Assembly (NCBI RefSeq): GCF_003287355.1 | Contig: NZ_QMIM01000019.1 | Coordinates: 27,531-91,530, forward strand | DNA from: Halorubrum sp. 48-1-W | Lineage (GTDB): Archaea; Halobacteriota; Halobacteria; Halobacteriales; Haloferacaceae | Direction: 5' to 3' | DNA: 64,000 bases | Notes under the pieces: model-generated | Seen by the model: only the letters and a program-made list of their open reading frames with translations | Databases searched by the model: none | Told to the model about the DNA's origin: nothing | Position numbers and translations under genes: made by a program | Part shown: positions 45,179 through 53,723 of the stretch, piece by piece | Layout of the letters: each line of letters starts with the position of its first letter | How positions within the stretch are numbered: the stretch's first letter is position 1

Positions 45179-46480
45179 TCACTCGCGCGACTCGCCGAAC
45201 CGGTGGACGGCGCCCGACGCGAGCGCGCCGCAGACGGCGAGCCCCGCGAGCACGAGGAACAGTTCCCGGCTCCCGGCGACCGTGAGGACGAAGCCCGCGA
45301 GCCCCGCGCCGAGCGACCCCACGCCGAAGATCGCGAGGTAGGTGTAACCGAACGAGAGCCCCCGCGTTCCCGGCGGGGAGTAGGCCGCGACGGTCGCCTG
45401 CGAGAGCGGCTGGACCGTGAACAGCGCGACGCCGAGCAGTCCGGAGACGAGCAGGAACGACCAGATCCGTCCGGTGGCCGGCACGAACGACAGCGCGAGC
45501 ACGGCCAGGACCGACATGAGGTAGACGAGCGCCCGCTCGGGCGGGATCCGGTCGGCGATCCGCCCGCCGAGGTACTGGCCGGGAACGCCGACCATCAGGA
45601 CCGCGACGTAGAGGTACCGCGCCGGGTCGAACTCGTCGGCGTAGGGGCTCCCGGGATCGACCAGTTGGAGGTCGGCGAACCCGCCGAGGACGTCGCCGAG
45701 TAAGTCCGGCAGGAACGTGAGGAAGGTCCGGTAGTAGAGCCCGCTGAACGTGACGAACACCAACACGAGCGTGAACCCGAGCGTCAGGAGGACTCGAGTG
45801 TCGTCGAGGAAGCCGGCGAACCCGTTCGTGTCGGGGGCTACCTCGGTATCGTCGTCGTCGGAGGCGACATCGTTGTCGTCGTCGCTCTCGGGGTCGCGCT
45901 CGTCGTCGGCGTTGCCGGCGGTAGCGAGCGCGGACTCGACGTCGACAGTGAAGCCGTAGACGGCGACGAGAAACGCCGGGACCGTGAGTAGCGCGGCGAC
46001 GACCCGCCAGTCGAAGGCGACGAGGAGCAGGACCGCCGCGAGCGGGCCGAGCGCGATCCCGAGGTTGCCGCCGATGCCGTGGTACCCCAGCGCGGTGCCG
46101 CGGCGCTCGACGGCCTTCGAGAGCAACGAGAGCCCCGCGGGGTGGTAGACGCTGGCGGTGACGCCCCACACCGCGATCGCGACCGCGAGCACTGGGAGGC
46201 TCGGAGCGGCCCCCACGAGCAGGAACGAACCGCCCATGCCGAGCAGACACGCGAGGATGACCGGCTTCGAGCCGAAACGGTCGACGACCACCCCGCCGGG
46301 GAGCGCGCCGACGCCGAAGAGCCCGTACCCGACCGTGACGAGCGCGCCCAGGGTCGCGGCCGTGGTCGAGAACTCCGCGATCCACACCGTGAGCAGGATC
46401 GGGATGGACAGCTCGTAGGTGTGGACGAGCCCGTGGGAACTCGCCGTGAAGGCGACGATGCGTCGCTCGTTCGCGTCCAT
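45179..46480 (-). CDS. Major facilitator superfamily transporter
   Basis: The 433-residue protein has about twelve membrane helices. The family signature between helices 2 and 3, GVVVDRFGSKPVIL, is clear, as are AVWGVTASVYHPAGLSLLSK and GYHGIGGNLGIALGP, which resemble fosmidomycin-resistance/oxalate-type members. A 30-residue acidic loop (DDERDPESDDDNDVASDDDD) lies in the central cytoplasmic loop. Substrate unknown. The ATG before DANERRIVAFTASSHG is preceded by GATTATCC about 28 nt upstream; the frame stays open upstream but overlaps the kinase gene. Confidence 0.9.
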   Translation of the reverse strand: MDANERRIVAFTASSHGLVHTYELSIPILLTVWIAEFSTTAATLGALVTVGYGLFGVGALPGGVVVDRFGSKPVILACLLGMGGSFLLVGAAPSLPVLAVAIAVWGVTASVYHPAGLSLLSKAVERRGTALGYHGIGGNLGIALGPLAAVLLLVAFDWRVVAALLTVPAFLVAVYGFTVDVESALATAGNADDERDPESDDDNDVASDDDDTEVAPDTNGFAGFLDDTRVLLTLGFTLVLVFVTFSGLYYRTFLTFLPDLLGDVLGGFADLQLVDPGSPYADEFDPARYLYVAVLMVGVPGQYLGGRIADRIPPERALVYLMSVLAVLALSFVPATGRIWSFLLVSGLLGVALFTVQPLSQATVAAYSPPGTRGLSFGYTYLAIFGVGSLGAGLAGFVLTVAGSRELFLVLAGLAVCGALASGAVHRFGESRE

Positions 46481-46606
46481 GTGGATCCGACGTTCTCCGT
46501 GGTCGGGGATAATCCCGTGGGTAGGTGACGGGGTTGCCGGGACGGGGCCGGCGTCCCGCACCCGTATCCAAACCGTTTTCGGGGCGTGTGAGAAACCCGC
46601 AGCTCG

Positions 46607-48403
46607 ATGGACTGGCTCCTGTTCAGCCACGCGGCTATCTTCGCGGTCTCCGCGGTCGCCTGCGTGGCGAGCCTCCCGCGCGTCCGGCGCATCCAGCACG
46701 CCGACACCCGTCGAGGGCTCGCGGGACTCCTCCTCTCGGTCGCCCTCTGGTCGGTCGGCTACGTCGGATACCTGCTCGCGCCGACGACAGCCGGCAGCAT
46801 CGCGTGGTACACGCTCGGGTTCGTGTTCGCGTTCGTCGCGGTCGGCGCGTGGCTGTACTTTTGTGCCGCCTACACCGGCCGGCCGCCGCGGCAGGCCCCG
46901 TATCGAAACGCCGCCCTCGCCGTGTTCGGAGCCTTCACCGCCCTCAAGCTCACGAACCCCTATCACGAGCTCTACTTCACGACCGCGTGGGCGACGGAGC
47001 CGTTCGTTCACCTCGAGATCCGCCATCAGGTGCTCTACTGGCTCGTCCTCGGGCTGTCGTACGTCACGATCGGCATCGGCTTTTTCATGTTGCTCGAACG
47101 GTTCCACTACACGGGTGCCGACAGCCGCCCGCTCGCAGTCCTCGTGCTCGTGACGGCGATCCCTACGGGCGCGACGCTCTTCGGCGACCGGGTGGAGTGG
47201 TTGCTCCCGCTGATGTACGAGCCGCCGGGGGTCGCGCTCTTCGCGGTCGGGGCGCTGTTCGTCTACCACAACCGCCTCCAGACGATCCGGCTCACCGGCG
47301 CGTCGGACAAGCCGGCAGTCTACCTCGACCAGGGGGACTACGTCCGCGATTACAACGTGTCGGCCCGACAGCTACTCCCGTCGCTCGAGGGCTCCGTCGG
47401 GGAGCCGATAGCGTCGGTGAACGCCTCCATCGCGGAACGGCTCGACGGGGGCGGCGTGTGTTCGCTCGACCACGCGGGGGAACAGCGGGAGGGGGACCCC
47501 CGGTTTTACGAGGTGACGACGACGCCGTTCATGGCCGGCGACGTCCCCACGGGACGGCTGGTGACGATCTCGGACGTGACCGATCGGGAGGCGTATCGAC
47601 GGCGCCTCGAGGTACGGACGGAACAGCTGGAGGCGCTGAACCGCGTCGTCCGCCACGACATCCGCAACGACATGGCCGTGATCCTCGGCTGGCTGGAGAC
47701 GTTCCGAGGTCGCGTCGACGACGACCTCGAGGACGTGCTCGACCGGGTGTTACGCAAGGGGAACGACATCGTGGAACTCACCGAGACCGTGCGGGACTTC
47801 ATCGACGCGTTGTCGGAGGAGGGGACGGTCGACCTCCGGCCGGTCGACCTCCGGTCGTCGGTCGAATCGGAGCTGGAAGCCGTCCGGCAGACGTTCCCGG
47901 GGGCGACCTTCCGGCTCGTCGCCGCCGACGGGGCCGCCCCCGTCAGCGCGAACGGGATGCTCTCGTCCGTCCTCCGGAACCTCCTCGAGAACGCGGTTCG
48001 ACACAACGACGCGGAGACCCCGGAGGTCACGGTCGCCATCGAGGACCGGGACGAAACCGTGCTCCTCGAGGTCCGGGACAACGGCCCCGGGGTCCCCGAC
48101 GAGCGAAAAGAGGAGGTCTTCGGGAAGGGGGAGAAAGGGATGGACAGCCCAGGAACGGGGATCGGGCTGTACCTCGTCCATGTGTTGACCTCCCAGTTCG
48201 GCGGCGACGTGTGGGTCGAGGACAACGAGCCGACGGGGGCGACCTTCGTCGTCGAGCTCCCGCGGGCGGACCCGTCCGAACTTGGCGAGGGTTCCGAACC
48301 CGACGAGAATTCCGACCCCGGCGAGGAACCCGACGCGGGCGGCCTCGGCGGGGACGACGAGCGGTCGAGTTCGTCGCCCGACGATGGACCCCCGAACCGA
48401 TAG
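46607..48403 (+). CDS. Sensor histidine kinase with 7TM N-terminal domain
   Basis: The 598-residue kinase starts with seven membrane helices (residues about 5-222), the histidine kinase 7TM sensor module (ALWSVGYVGYLL and FCAAYTGRP are typical). A degenerate PAS-like linker (about 235-330) leads to the dimerisation helix with phospho-acceptor His350 in NRVVRHDIRNDM. The ATPase domain has an N box NLLENAVRHND, G1 DNGPGVP and G2 GTGIGLYLV. The last 50 residues are acidic and disordered. No receiver protein is adjacent, which is common for haloarchaeal kinases. The signal is unknown. Confidence 0.94.
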   Translation: MDWLLFSHAAIFAVSAVACVASLPRVRRIQHADTRRGLAGLLLSVALWSVGYVGYLLAPTTAGSIAWYTLGFVFAFVAVGAWLYFCAAYTGRPPRQAPYRNAALAVFGAFTALKLTNPYHELYFTTAWATEPFVHLEIRHQVLYWLVLGLSYVTIGIGFFMLLERFHYTGADSRPLAVLVLVTAIPTGATLFGDRVEWLLPLMYEPPGVALFAVGALFVYHNRLQTIRLTGASDKPAVYLDQGDYVRDYNVSARQLLPSLEGSVGEPIASVNASIAERLDGGGVCSLDHAGEQREGDPRFYEVTTTPFMAGDVPTGRLVTISDVTDREAYRRRLEVRTEQLEALNRVVRHDIRNDMAVILGWLETFRGRVDDDLEDVLDRVLRKGNDIVELTETVRDFIDALSEEGTVDLRPVDLRSSVESELEAVRQTFPGATFRLVAADGAAPVSANGMLSSVLRNLLENAVRHNDAETPEVTVAIEDRDETVLLEVRDNGPGVPDERKEEVFGKGEKGMDSPGTGIGLYLVHVLTSQFGGDVWVEDNEPTGATFVVELPRADPSELGEGSEPDENSDPGEEPDAGGLGGDDERSSSSPDDGPPNR

Positions 48404-48491
48404 CCCGGCCGTCACGCCCGTCACCGCCGGACGGCCCGGCTAGGTCGCCGTCGGACTGCTCGGACGCCACCTCGCGTCCGGCGACTCCGGG

Positions 48492-49133
48492 TCAGTCGTC
48501 CGCGTCCGATCGGTCGGCGTCAGATCGGTCGGCGTCCGGTCCGTCGGCGTTCGGCTCGACGCCGTCCGGTCCGACGGCGTCCAGATCGTAGGCGTCCGGG
48601 TGATCGGGGTCTTTCCACCCCGTCTTGCCGCTCCAGGAGTCCACCCGAAGGCGGTACACGGCCGTCCGGTCGATGGACTCCTCGGCCATCTCCTCGTAGT
48701 CCTCGCCCGGCGTCAACTGGGGGGCGAACTTCGCCATGAACCGCTCGAGGACGCGTCGTTTCTCCGGTCGCCCCGTGACGAAGTCGACGGTGCCGTAGGC
48801 GACGACGCTCGAGTACTCGACGGTGAAGTTCACCGGCTCGTCGGCCGGGACGTACCGCCCCTTCTCGCTCGTCGTGAAGGTCGCGTTCGGCTCGTCGCCG
48901 TCCTCGACGAGGTCGTGAGCCCGTCCGGCCCGCGCGCCGTGGAGGTAGATCGCGCCCGCGTCGGGGTCGTAGACGAAGAGCTGTGTCACGAGGTGCGGGG
49001 TGTCGTCGTCGACGAGCCCGAGCACGCCGGTCTCCTGGTCGGCCAGGAACTCCGGGATCCACGCCGGGTCGTCGATCGCCTTTCCCCCATACCGGATCTC
49101 GTCGGAGACGTCCGTGGGCGTCCGTTCGGTCAT
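48492..49133 (-). CDS. Pyridoxamine 5'-phosphate oxidase-family (FMN-binding split barrel) protein
   Basis: The 213-residue protein has the split-barrel pattern GVLGLVDDDTPHLVTQLFVYDPDAGAIYLHGARAGRAHDLVEDG followed by ATFTTSEKGRYVPA and SVVAYGTVDFV. This resembles the NimA/pyridoxamine oxidase-related flavoproteins, which bind FMN or heme/F420; the ligand is not decidable. The C-terminal tail repeats DADRSD from a small in-frame tandem repeat (about 48495-48560). TTTACAAA about 24 nt upstream of the ATG at 49133 supports the start. Confidence 0.85.
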   Translation of the reverse strand: MTERTPTDVSDEIRYGGKAIDDPAWIPEFLADQETGVLGLVDDDTPHLVTQLFVYDPDAGAIYLHGARAGRAHDLVEDGDEPNATFTTSEKGRYVPADEPVNFTVEYSSVVAYGTVDFVTGRPEKRRVLERFMAKFAPQLTPGEDYEEMAEESIDRTAVYRLRVDSWSGKTGWKDPDHPDAYDLDAVGPDGVEPNADGPDADRSDADRSDADD

Positions 49134-49202
49134 GTGGGGGAGAGTACGCTCACCTTTGTAAACTCTCGTCTCGGACACGGTTTCCGGACGGCTGGCCGTG
49201 GA

Positions 49203-49413
49203 TCGTATTTTTCACAGACTTCGCCGGCACCGTTGAAATCCCCCGGATGCGACGGACGAACGGGTATGGCATTCGGTATCCGTCCGTTCGTCCTCGGCCG
49301 TCCGAGTCAACCCATAGACGTCGTACTCACCGAACTTCCCCGAGAGAAGATACCCCGACGACACCGCTGCCCTGTGTGCTGGTCGCGCCGGCCACGAGTA
49401 CTTTCAGTACCAT
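49203..49413 (-). pseudogene. Fragment of an NmrA/HSCARG-type NAD(P)-binding protein
   Basis: From 49413 downward the minus strand reads MVLKVLVAGATSTQGSGVV, a Rossmann GATxxxG start. After a frameshift it continues LLSGKFGEYDVYGLTRTAEDER. After a further short deletion it reads GDFNGAGEVCEKYD. These three blocks lie in the same order and spacing as in haloarchaeal NmrA-like proteins, which are about 300 residues. The frame is broken and only about 70 codons remain, so it is a decayed remnant. It marks the start of an accessory patch. Confidence 0.72.
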
Positions 49414-49743
49414 TGTTTGCTCACTCTCCGATGGCTTCACATCGTATGAAGGCAGACGATCTTCACGCTGAGCGAGGGCCGTGACTGACCGAGTGAATCG
49501 TATCAACCGGCCGGAATCTGATGCCGATCTGTATCCTGTAGTCAGCGGCGTCTGGAAGACGTATTACTGGTACTGATCGGGAGTAACGAGGATTCTCATA
49601 CTACCTAGCGTGACAGATCATGGATATATTGAACGCGGTGTACAAGACATGGAGGATGCGTTCAGCACCAGAGCCCGTTCAATTCGGGATGGACGGGGTA
49701 AACTTTCCGCTACCATGTGACGCGAATCGACCGTCTCGGAAGA
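49414..49743. other. Gene-poor accessory spacer with short coding-like fragments
   Basis: No full gene is supported. A plus-strand frame ends RPESDADLYPVVSGVWKTYY before a stop near 49577, and a 36-codon GTG frame at 49610-49720 reads VTDHGYIERGVQDMEDAF onward. Both have protein-like composition and might be remnants, but neither can be assigned. GC content is visibly lower than in the flanking core genes. Confidence 0.35.
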
Positions 49744-49974
49744 TCAAATCTCGCCCCCAGCACCACCCTCACCGCCGAACAGGAACAGAAACACGACACT
49801 AAGCCCAATCGCCAGCGCGATCAGTGGATGGTGTAGTGCGCGGTCGATCAAAGGCAGGACCACCTGATCCATCGCCTGCTGAACCGTAAACGGGGAAACG
49901 TAGATGATAGCACCTGCGATGACACCGAACGAGGCGATACTCAGGATGATCTCTAACGGACTGTTCACCTCCAT
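49744..49974 (-). CDS. 76-residue two-helix membrane protein
   Basis: The product begins MEVNSPLEIILSIASFGVIAG and has two hydrophobic helices (about 7-27 and 51-68), with VSPFTVQQAMDQVVLPLIDRALHHPL between them and a Gly/Glu C-terminus. No family is recognised. The amphipathic arrangement and length suit a small membrane accessory protein. The surroundings are pseudogene-rich, so it may be part of a mobile or decaying patch, yet the frame is intact and uses haloarchaeal codons. Confidence 0.6.
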   Translation of the reverse strand: MEVNSPLEIILSIASFGVIAGAIIYVSPFTVQQAMDQVVLPLIDRALHHPLIALAIGLSVVFLFLFGGEGGAGGEI

Positions 49975-50431
49975 GGTGAATCGGTATCGTGTATCTGAGT
50001 CCTAGCGTAAAATTCTTCCCCTCCGGGCGGGCCTGAGTAGGGAGAGGAAGTACGTAGGACATCTGAGCGGGCGAATTTAGGCAGCGTCTTCTACTGTCCG
50101 TATCCGAATTCCTCTTTCACAGTATGGCGGGATTTAGCCTGATCGGCGATCACGCAGACTCCTGGCGTTGCCGAGCAACTCCACAGAAGCGGCTCAGAGC
50201 ATCGCAAGTAGTTCGTCGGTTATGATGTATTTAACAAATACTGTAACCTTCTTATATAATTTTGAATATCAGAATGATGGCTGAAATGAATCGAAGATCG
50301 GCTGAAACCCTTGATTTTCGGGGACCAATTGTAAGCAACGGAATACGCAGAGTGTACTCGGACCTGTATCTCGGAAAAATACCGTTCGTCTGATGACAGT
50401 CGGGCCAAATTTGTCACTCGTACAATCGATC
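49975..50431. other. Gene-free lower-GC spacer
   Basis: I see no supportable gene in this stretch. The part 50210-50300 is A/T-rich (ATGTATTTAACAAATACTGT and nearby TATATAATTTTG) and may contain promoters. CCAAATTTGTC at 50404-50414 is the likely promoter of the next gene. The stretch 50100-50210 could be a remnant of an insertion sequence, but no recognisable transposase motif was found. Confidence 0.4.
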
Positions 50432-51331
50432 ATGTCTGAATCGGATTTTGATACCGTGTCGGACGGGATCGCGACTACGATACCACCCGTCGGACTCGGG
50501 ACCTGGCAAACTGGCGGACGCGAGTGTTTCAACGCGGTGTTGAAGGCACTCGAAATCGGCTACCGGCATATCGACACGGCGATGGCGTATGAAAACGAGG
50601 CCGTCGTCGGCCGTGCAATCGAGGTCTCGACGGTCGACCGGGATGACGTCTTCATCACGACTAAAATAAAGGGATATCCGAGTCTTCTGAACTACGATCG
50701 AATGATCGATGCGGTTGAGGGATCGCTTCAACGGCTCGGAGTGGACCGGATCGACCTCGTCTTGATCCACTGGTGGCACCCCGACGGCGACATGGTGGGA
50801 GTGTTCGAAGCGCTCTCCGACCTCGTGGAGATGGGAAAGATCGACCATATCGGCGTGAGCAACTTCTCGATCGAACGACTGGAACGCTCGATCGAGGCCG
50901 CTCACGTTCCCATTGCGACCAATCAGGTCGAGTACCATCCGTACTTCCATCAGGACGAACTCCTCCGGTTCTGTCGTGACAACGATGTCTTGCTGACGGC
51001 GTACAGCCCGCTGGCTGGAGGTCTCGTTGTCGGAGACGAGGTCCTCTCTCAGATCGGGAATACGTACGGGAAGTCGGCGGCACAAGTTGCCATCCGGTGG
51101 CTCATCCAGCAGGACGGCGTAATCACGATCCCGAAGACAGTGACACCTGACCGCCTCGGGGAGAACCTCGACGTGTTCGACTTCGAACTTACAGACGCCG
51201 AGATGGATCGGATCCGCGAGCTTGACGGGCCGCTCTGGTACAGGCTCAATTCCGATCGAGGGCTCATCACCCGCTTCCGAGCTAGGATCGGCCCTTACGT
51301 CCCCAAACGGATCCGAACCGCAATCCCTTGA
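50432..51331 (+). CDS. Aldo/keto reductase (accessory-type, lower GC)
   Basis: The 299-residue reductase has the catalytic set Asp and Tyr in RHIDTAMAYENE, Lys in FITTKIKGY and His in LVLIHWWHP, plus IGVSNFSIERLE, TNQVEYHPYFHQ and the NADPH-binding IPKTVTPDRLGENL. It resembles the 2,5-diketo-gluconate reductase-like (AKR5) branch, different from the enzyme at 7168. Third-position GC is lower than in neighbours, suggesting later acquisition. The ATG is set by CCAAATTTGTC about 25 nt upstream. The coding sequence ends CCTTGA, and this stop lies in the terminus of an IS605-like end, so the original C-terminus may differ. Confidence 0.9.
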   Translation: MSESDFDTVSDGIATTIPPVGLGTWQTGGRECFNAVLKALEIGYRHIDTAMAYENEAVVGRAIEVSTVDRDDVFITTKIKGYPSLLNYDRMIDAVEGSLQRLGVDRIDLVLIHWWHPDGDMVGVFEALSDLVEMGKIDHIGVSNFSIERLERSIEAAHVPIATNQVEYHPYFHQDELLRFCRDNDVLLTAYSPLAGGLVVGDEVLSQIGNTYGKSAAQVAIRWLIQQDGVITIPKTVTPDRLGENLDVFDFELTDAEMDRIRELDGPLWYRLNSDRGLITRFRARIGPYVPKRIRTAIP

Positions 51332-51600
51332 CATCTTCCCCGCGCTGAAGCGCGATGCTTTCTCCTCGATTCTCCGTAACGAGACGGTACTGGATCGAAA
51401 CGTCAACCGAGACACTCCGGTCGGTGATGGGCTGATGTTTCGAGTCTCTTCTCACGCTTCAGCAGTTCCCACGGTGGGGTTTGCTAGGGCGTCGAGACTG
51501 TCTATTTTCGACGTTGTTCGCAGAACACGTGAACGCTGTCTGCCCTTGAGGTGCGGTGTTCTGCTCCGAGACGGGTAGTCCCCATGGATATCTACTTCAG
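51328..51600 (-). mobile_element. IS605/IS1341-type 3' end remnant
   Basis: The sequence TTGACATCTTCCCCGCGCTG (51328-51347) with its continuation AAGCGCGATGCTTTCTCC is, on the minus strand, the hairpin-plus-GATGTCAA terminus of haloarchaeal IS200/IS605-group right ends. Further along the same strand a frame reads LPVSEQNTAPQGQTAFTCSA to a stop at 51459, which looks like a TnpB C-terminal tail. The TnpB core and any TnpA are missing. The outer terminus coincides with the stop codon of the aldo/keto reductase gene. The remaining 51601-51792 shows only two short direct repeats (ACCGAATCAA at about 51652 and 51692). Confidence 0.65.
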
Positions 51601-51792
51601 CGGGGCCCCCGGTGAACTGACGAAGACGCTCGACTGCTCGACCGCGACCCCATTACCGAATCAAATGTAGGCGGCAAACTCCGCTGCGAGACCGAATCAA
51701 GTGTCGCTCCCCGAGGGTGCCTGAATGCGAATATTGATACTATAATCCTTCTAAGCGGAGATCACAATCACTCGACGGTTCGAAAAAGGAGA

Positions 51793-51864
51793 TGGACTCG
51801 CTGGGATTTGAACCCAGGGCCTCTTCCTTGCGAAGGAAGCGATCTGCCGCTGATCTACGAGCCC
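51793..51864 (-). tRNA. tRNA-Ala (anticodon CGC)
   Basis: The minus strand folds as a complete tRNA: acceptor stem GGGCTCG/CGAGTCC with discriminator A, anticodon stem CTTCC/GGAAG with loop TTCGCAA (anticodon CGC), and T-arm CTGGGTTCAAATCCCAG. The acceptor stem has the G3:U70 pair that identifies alanine tRNAs. CCA is not encoded. Confidence 0.97.
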
Positions 51865-52019
51865 GCACCTGAAATCACTCGTCGTCCGTACTTGTACCTT
51901 ACTTTTCGTCGATCCGCGCGCGAGAGGTTCACATCCTGCTCGGCGACCGCTGTGACCGCCGTACCCACTGCGACCGACGACCTTAGGTGCCCGCCGACCC
52001 GAGTTCGACTCGAAACGAT

Positions 52020-52040
52020 GGGGTCGCGCGACGCGACCCC
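52020..52040. other. Perfect 9-bp hairpin upstream of ribK
   Basis: GGGGTCGCG-CGA-CGCGACCCC forms a perfect stem with a 3-nt loop, 73 nt before the ribK start. It could be a regulatory palindrome or a tRNA-processing/termination signal. Confidence 0.65.
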
Positions 52041-52112
52041 GGATCCCATTCCAATTTTGAGATCCATCTCATATTCGTTACTCTTTTGCGTGCGGGCGGT
52101 TTAGGTCGAGGT

Positions 52113-52853
52113 ATGTCAGAAGCGACGACGGCGGCCGCCGACCCGGCGGCGATGGCGGCGTTGAAACACGTCGCGCTCGCGGGCGGCTTGACGGAGACGA
52201 AGGTGTCGTGTGCGACCCTCGGCGACCGCCTCGACGCGTCGACACAGACCGCCTCCAGACGCCTCCAGACGCTCGAGGCTGCGGGACTTCTCGAACGCGA
52301 CGTCGTCGGCGACGGCCAGTGGGTCCGGGTCACCGACGCGGGCGAGGCCGCGCTGCGCGGCGAGTACGCCGACTACCGCCGGCTCTTCGAGAGCGACGTC
52401 GAGCTCGTCCTCCGCGGCGAGGTCACCGGCGGCATGGGCGAGGGTCGCCACTACATCACCCTGCCGGGGTACGCCGAGCAGTTCGCTGTCCGGCTGGGCT
52501 ACGAGCCGTTCCCCGGCACGCTCAACCTCGAACTCGACGGGGAGAGCGTCCGCCGGCGCGGCGAGATCGCCGGCGTCGACGCCGTCCCGATCGACGCCTG
52601 GGAGGACGATGACCGCACCTACGGTGCGGCCGCGTGCTACGCTGTCACGCTCGTCGCCGACGGCGAACGGTACGAGGACGCCCACGCGATCGTCCCCGAC
52701 CGCACCCACCACGACGACGACAAACTCGAAGTGATCGCCCCCGACGAGCTCCGCGAAGCGCTCGACCTCGTGGACGGCGAGGCGATCGAGGTCCGCGTCG
52801 AGGCCGCCTCGCGGGCGGACGCCCCGGATCAGCCGCTCGAGGAGGTGGCCTGA
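52113..52853 (+). CDS. ribK: CTP-dependent riboflavin kinase with N-terminal HTH (RbkR type)
   Basis: The 246-residue protein makes FMN from riboflavin using CTP. The N-terminal winged helix ([44 protein letters not shown], about 15-60) is the DNA-binding part of the RbkR group, which represses or activates riboflavin genes in some archaea. The kinase domain (DUF120) has [19 protein letters not shown] (about 109-127), [12 protein letters not shown] and the C-terminal [15 protein letters not shown]. It overlaps ribB by three bases (TGATG), so synthesis of the kinase, regulator and ribB product is coupled. Autoregulation through a site upstream is likely but not proven. Confidence 0.94.
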   Translation: MSEATTAAADPAAMAALKHVALAGGLTETKVSCATLGDRLDASTQTASRRLQTLEAAGLLERDVVGDGQWVRVTDAGEAALRGEYADYRRLFESDVELVLRGEVTGGMGEGRHYITLPGYAEQFAVRLGYEPFPGTLNLELDGESVRRRGEIAGVDAVPIDAWEDDDRTYGAAACYAVTLVADGERYEDAHAIVPDRTHHDDDKLEVIAPDELREALDLVDGEAIEVRVEAASRADAPDQPLEEVA

Positions 52854-53593
52854 TGCGCGCCGACGCCGAGGGCTCCGAAACGGAACCCGAGCCGGCCGAC
52901 GCGCCGGCCACGGCCGGCGACACGGACGCGACCGCGGCGGTCGACCGCGCGCTTTCGGCGTTCCGCGCCGGCGACCCGGTCTGTGTCCACGACTTCGCGG
53001 ACCGCGAGGGCGAGACGGACATCGTCTACCCCGCGGGCGCGGTCGACGCGGCGGCCGTGGCCCACATGCGGAACGACGCCGGCGGGCTGATCTGCGTCGC
53101 GGTCGACGACGCGGCCGCGGACGCGTTCGGCCTGCCGTTCCTCGCGGACGCGCTCGACCACCCCGCGGTGGACGACGATCCCGCCTACGACGACCGCTCC
53201 TCCTTCTCGCTGCCGGTGAACCACCGCGAGACGTTCACGGGGATCACGGACGCCGACCGCGCGTTGACGATCACGGAGGTGGCGAACGCGGCCCTGGCCG
53301 CCGTGAGCGACCCCGACGGCTACGGCCCCGAGGACTTCGCCGCCTCCTTCCGCGCCCCCGGGCACGTCCACGTCCTGCGCGGCGCGGTCGCGGGGCTCGA
53401 CGACCGCGTCGGCCACACCGAACTCGGCCTGGCGCTCGCGGCGGCGGTCGGCACCGCCCCCGCAGTCGTGGTGTGTGAGATGCTCGACGACGAGACCGGC
53501 GACGCGCTCGCGCCCGAGGACGCCGCGACCTACGCGGAACGACGCGGGATCCCCTACGTCGAGGGCACGGCGCTCGTCGACGCGCTCCGGTAG
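52853..53593 (+). CDS. ribB: 3,4-dihydroxy-2-butanone-4-phosphate synthase
   Basis: The 246-residue enzyme forms the four-carbon precursor of riboflavin from ribulose 5-phosphate. Following a 30-residue acidic leader, the catalytic sequence VCVHDFADREGETDIVYPA (about 43-61) with the acidic metal-binding set is complete, as are HMRNDAGGLICVAV and the histidine motif APGHVHVLRGA and RVGHTELGLALAAA. There is no GTP cyclohydrolase II domain, as in other archaea. The start overlaps ribK. Its role fits the riboflavin kinase next door. Confidence 0.95.
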   Translation: MRADAEGSETEPEPADAPATAGDTDATAAVDRALSAFRAGDPVCVHDFADREGETDIVYPAGAVDAAAVAHMRNDAGGLICVAVDDAAADAFGLPFLADALDHPAVDDDPAYDDRSSFSLPVNHRETFTGITDADRALTITEVANAALAAVSDPDGYGPEDFAASFRAPGHVHVLRGAVAGLDDRVGHTELGLALAAAVGTAPAVVVCEMLDDETGDALAPEDAATYAERRGIPYVEGTALVDALR

Positions 53594-53692
53594 GGCGGGT
53601 CCGGCGAGCCCCGACCGGTCGCGGTCCGGGTCGCGGGTTCCGGGGGGCTCCGAACGCCCTCGAACCCGGCGGAGCGGGGTGGTATGTCATAA

Positions 53693-53700
53693 TTTTAAGC
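53693..53700 (+). promoter_or_regulatory. Promoter box of ilvE
   Basis: TTTTAAGC lies 24-31 nt upstream of the ATG at 53724. Confidence 0.65.
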
Positions 53701-53723
53701 CGGGACGCGCCGACGCCTGTAGT

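Noticed and set aside
42239..46480. P450, kynureninase and MFS transporter as a biosynthetic cluster
   Set aside because: The P450 gene is on the opposite strand and the other two have separate promoters; there is no co-transcription or shared pathway evidence.
50100..50210. Possible IS remnant in the spacer before the second aldo/keto reductase
   Set aside because: No transposase motif or terminal repeats could be recognised.
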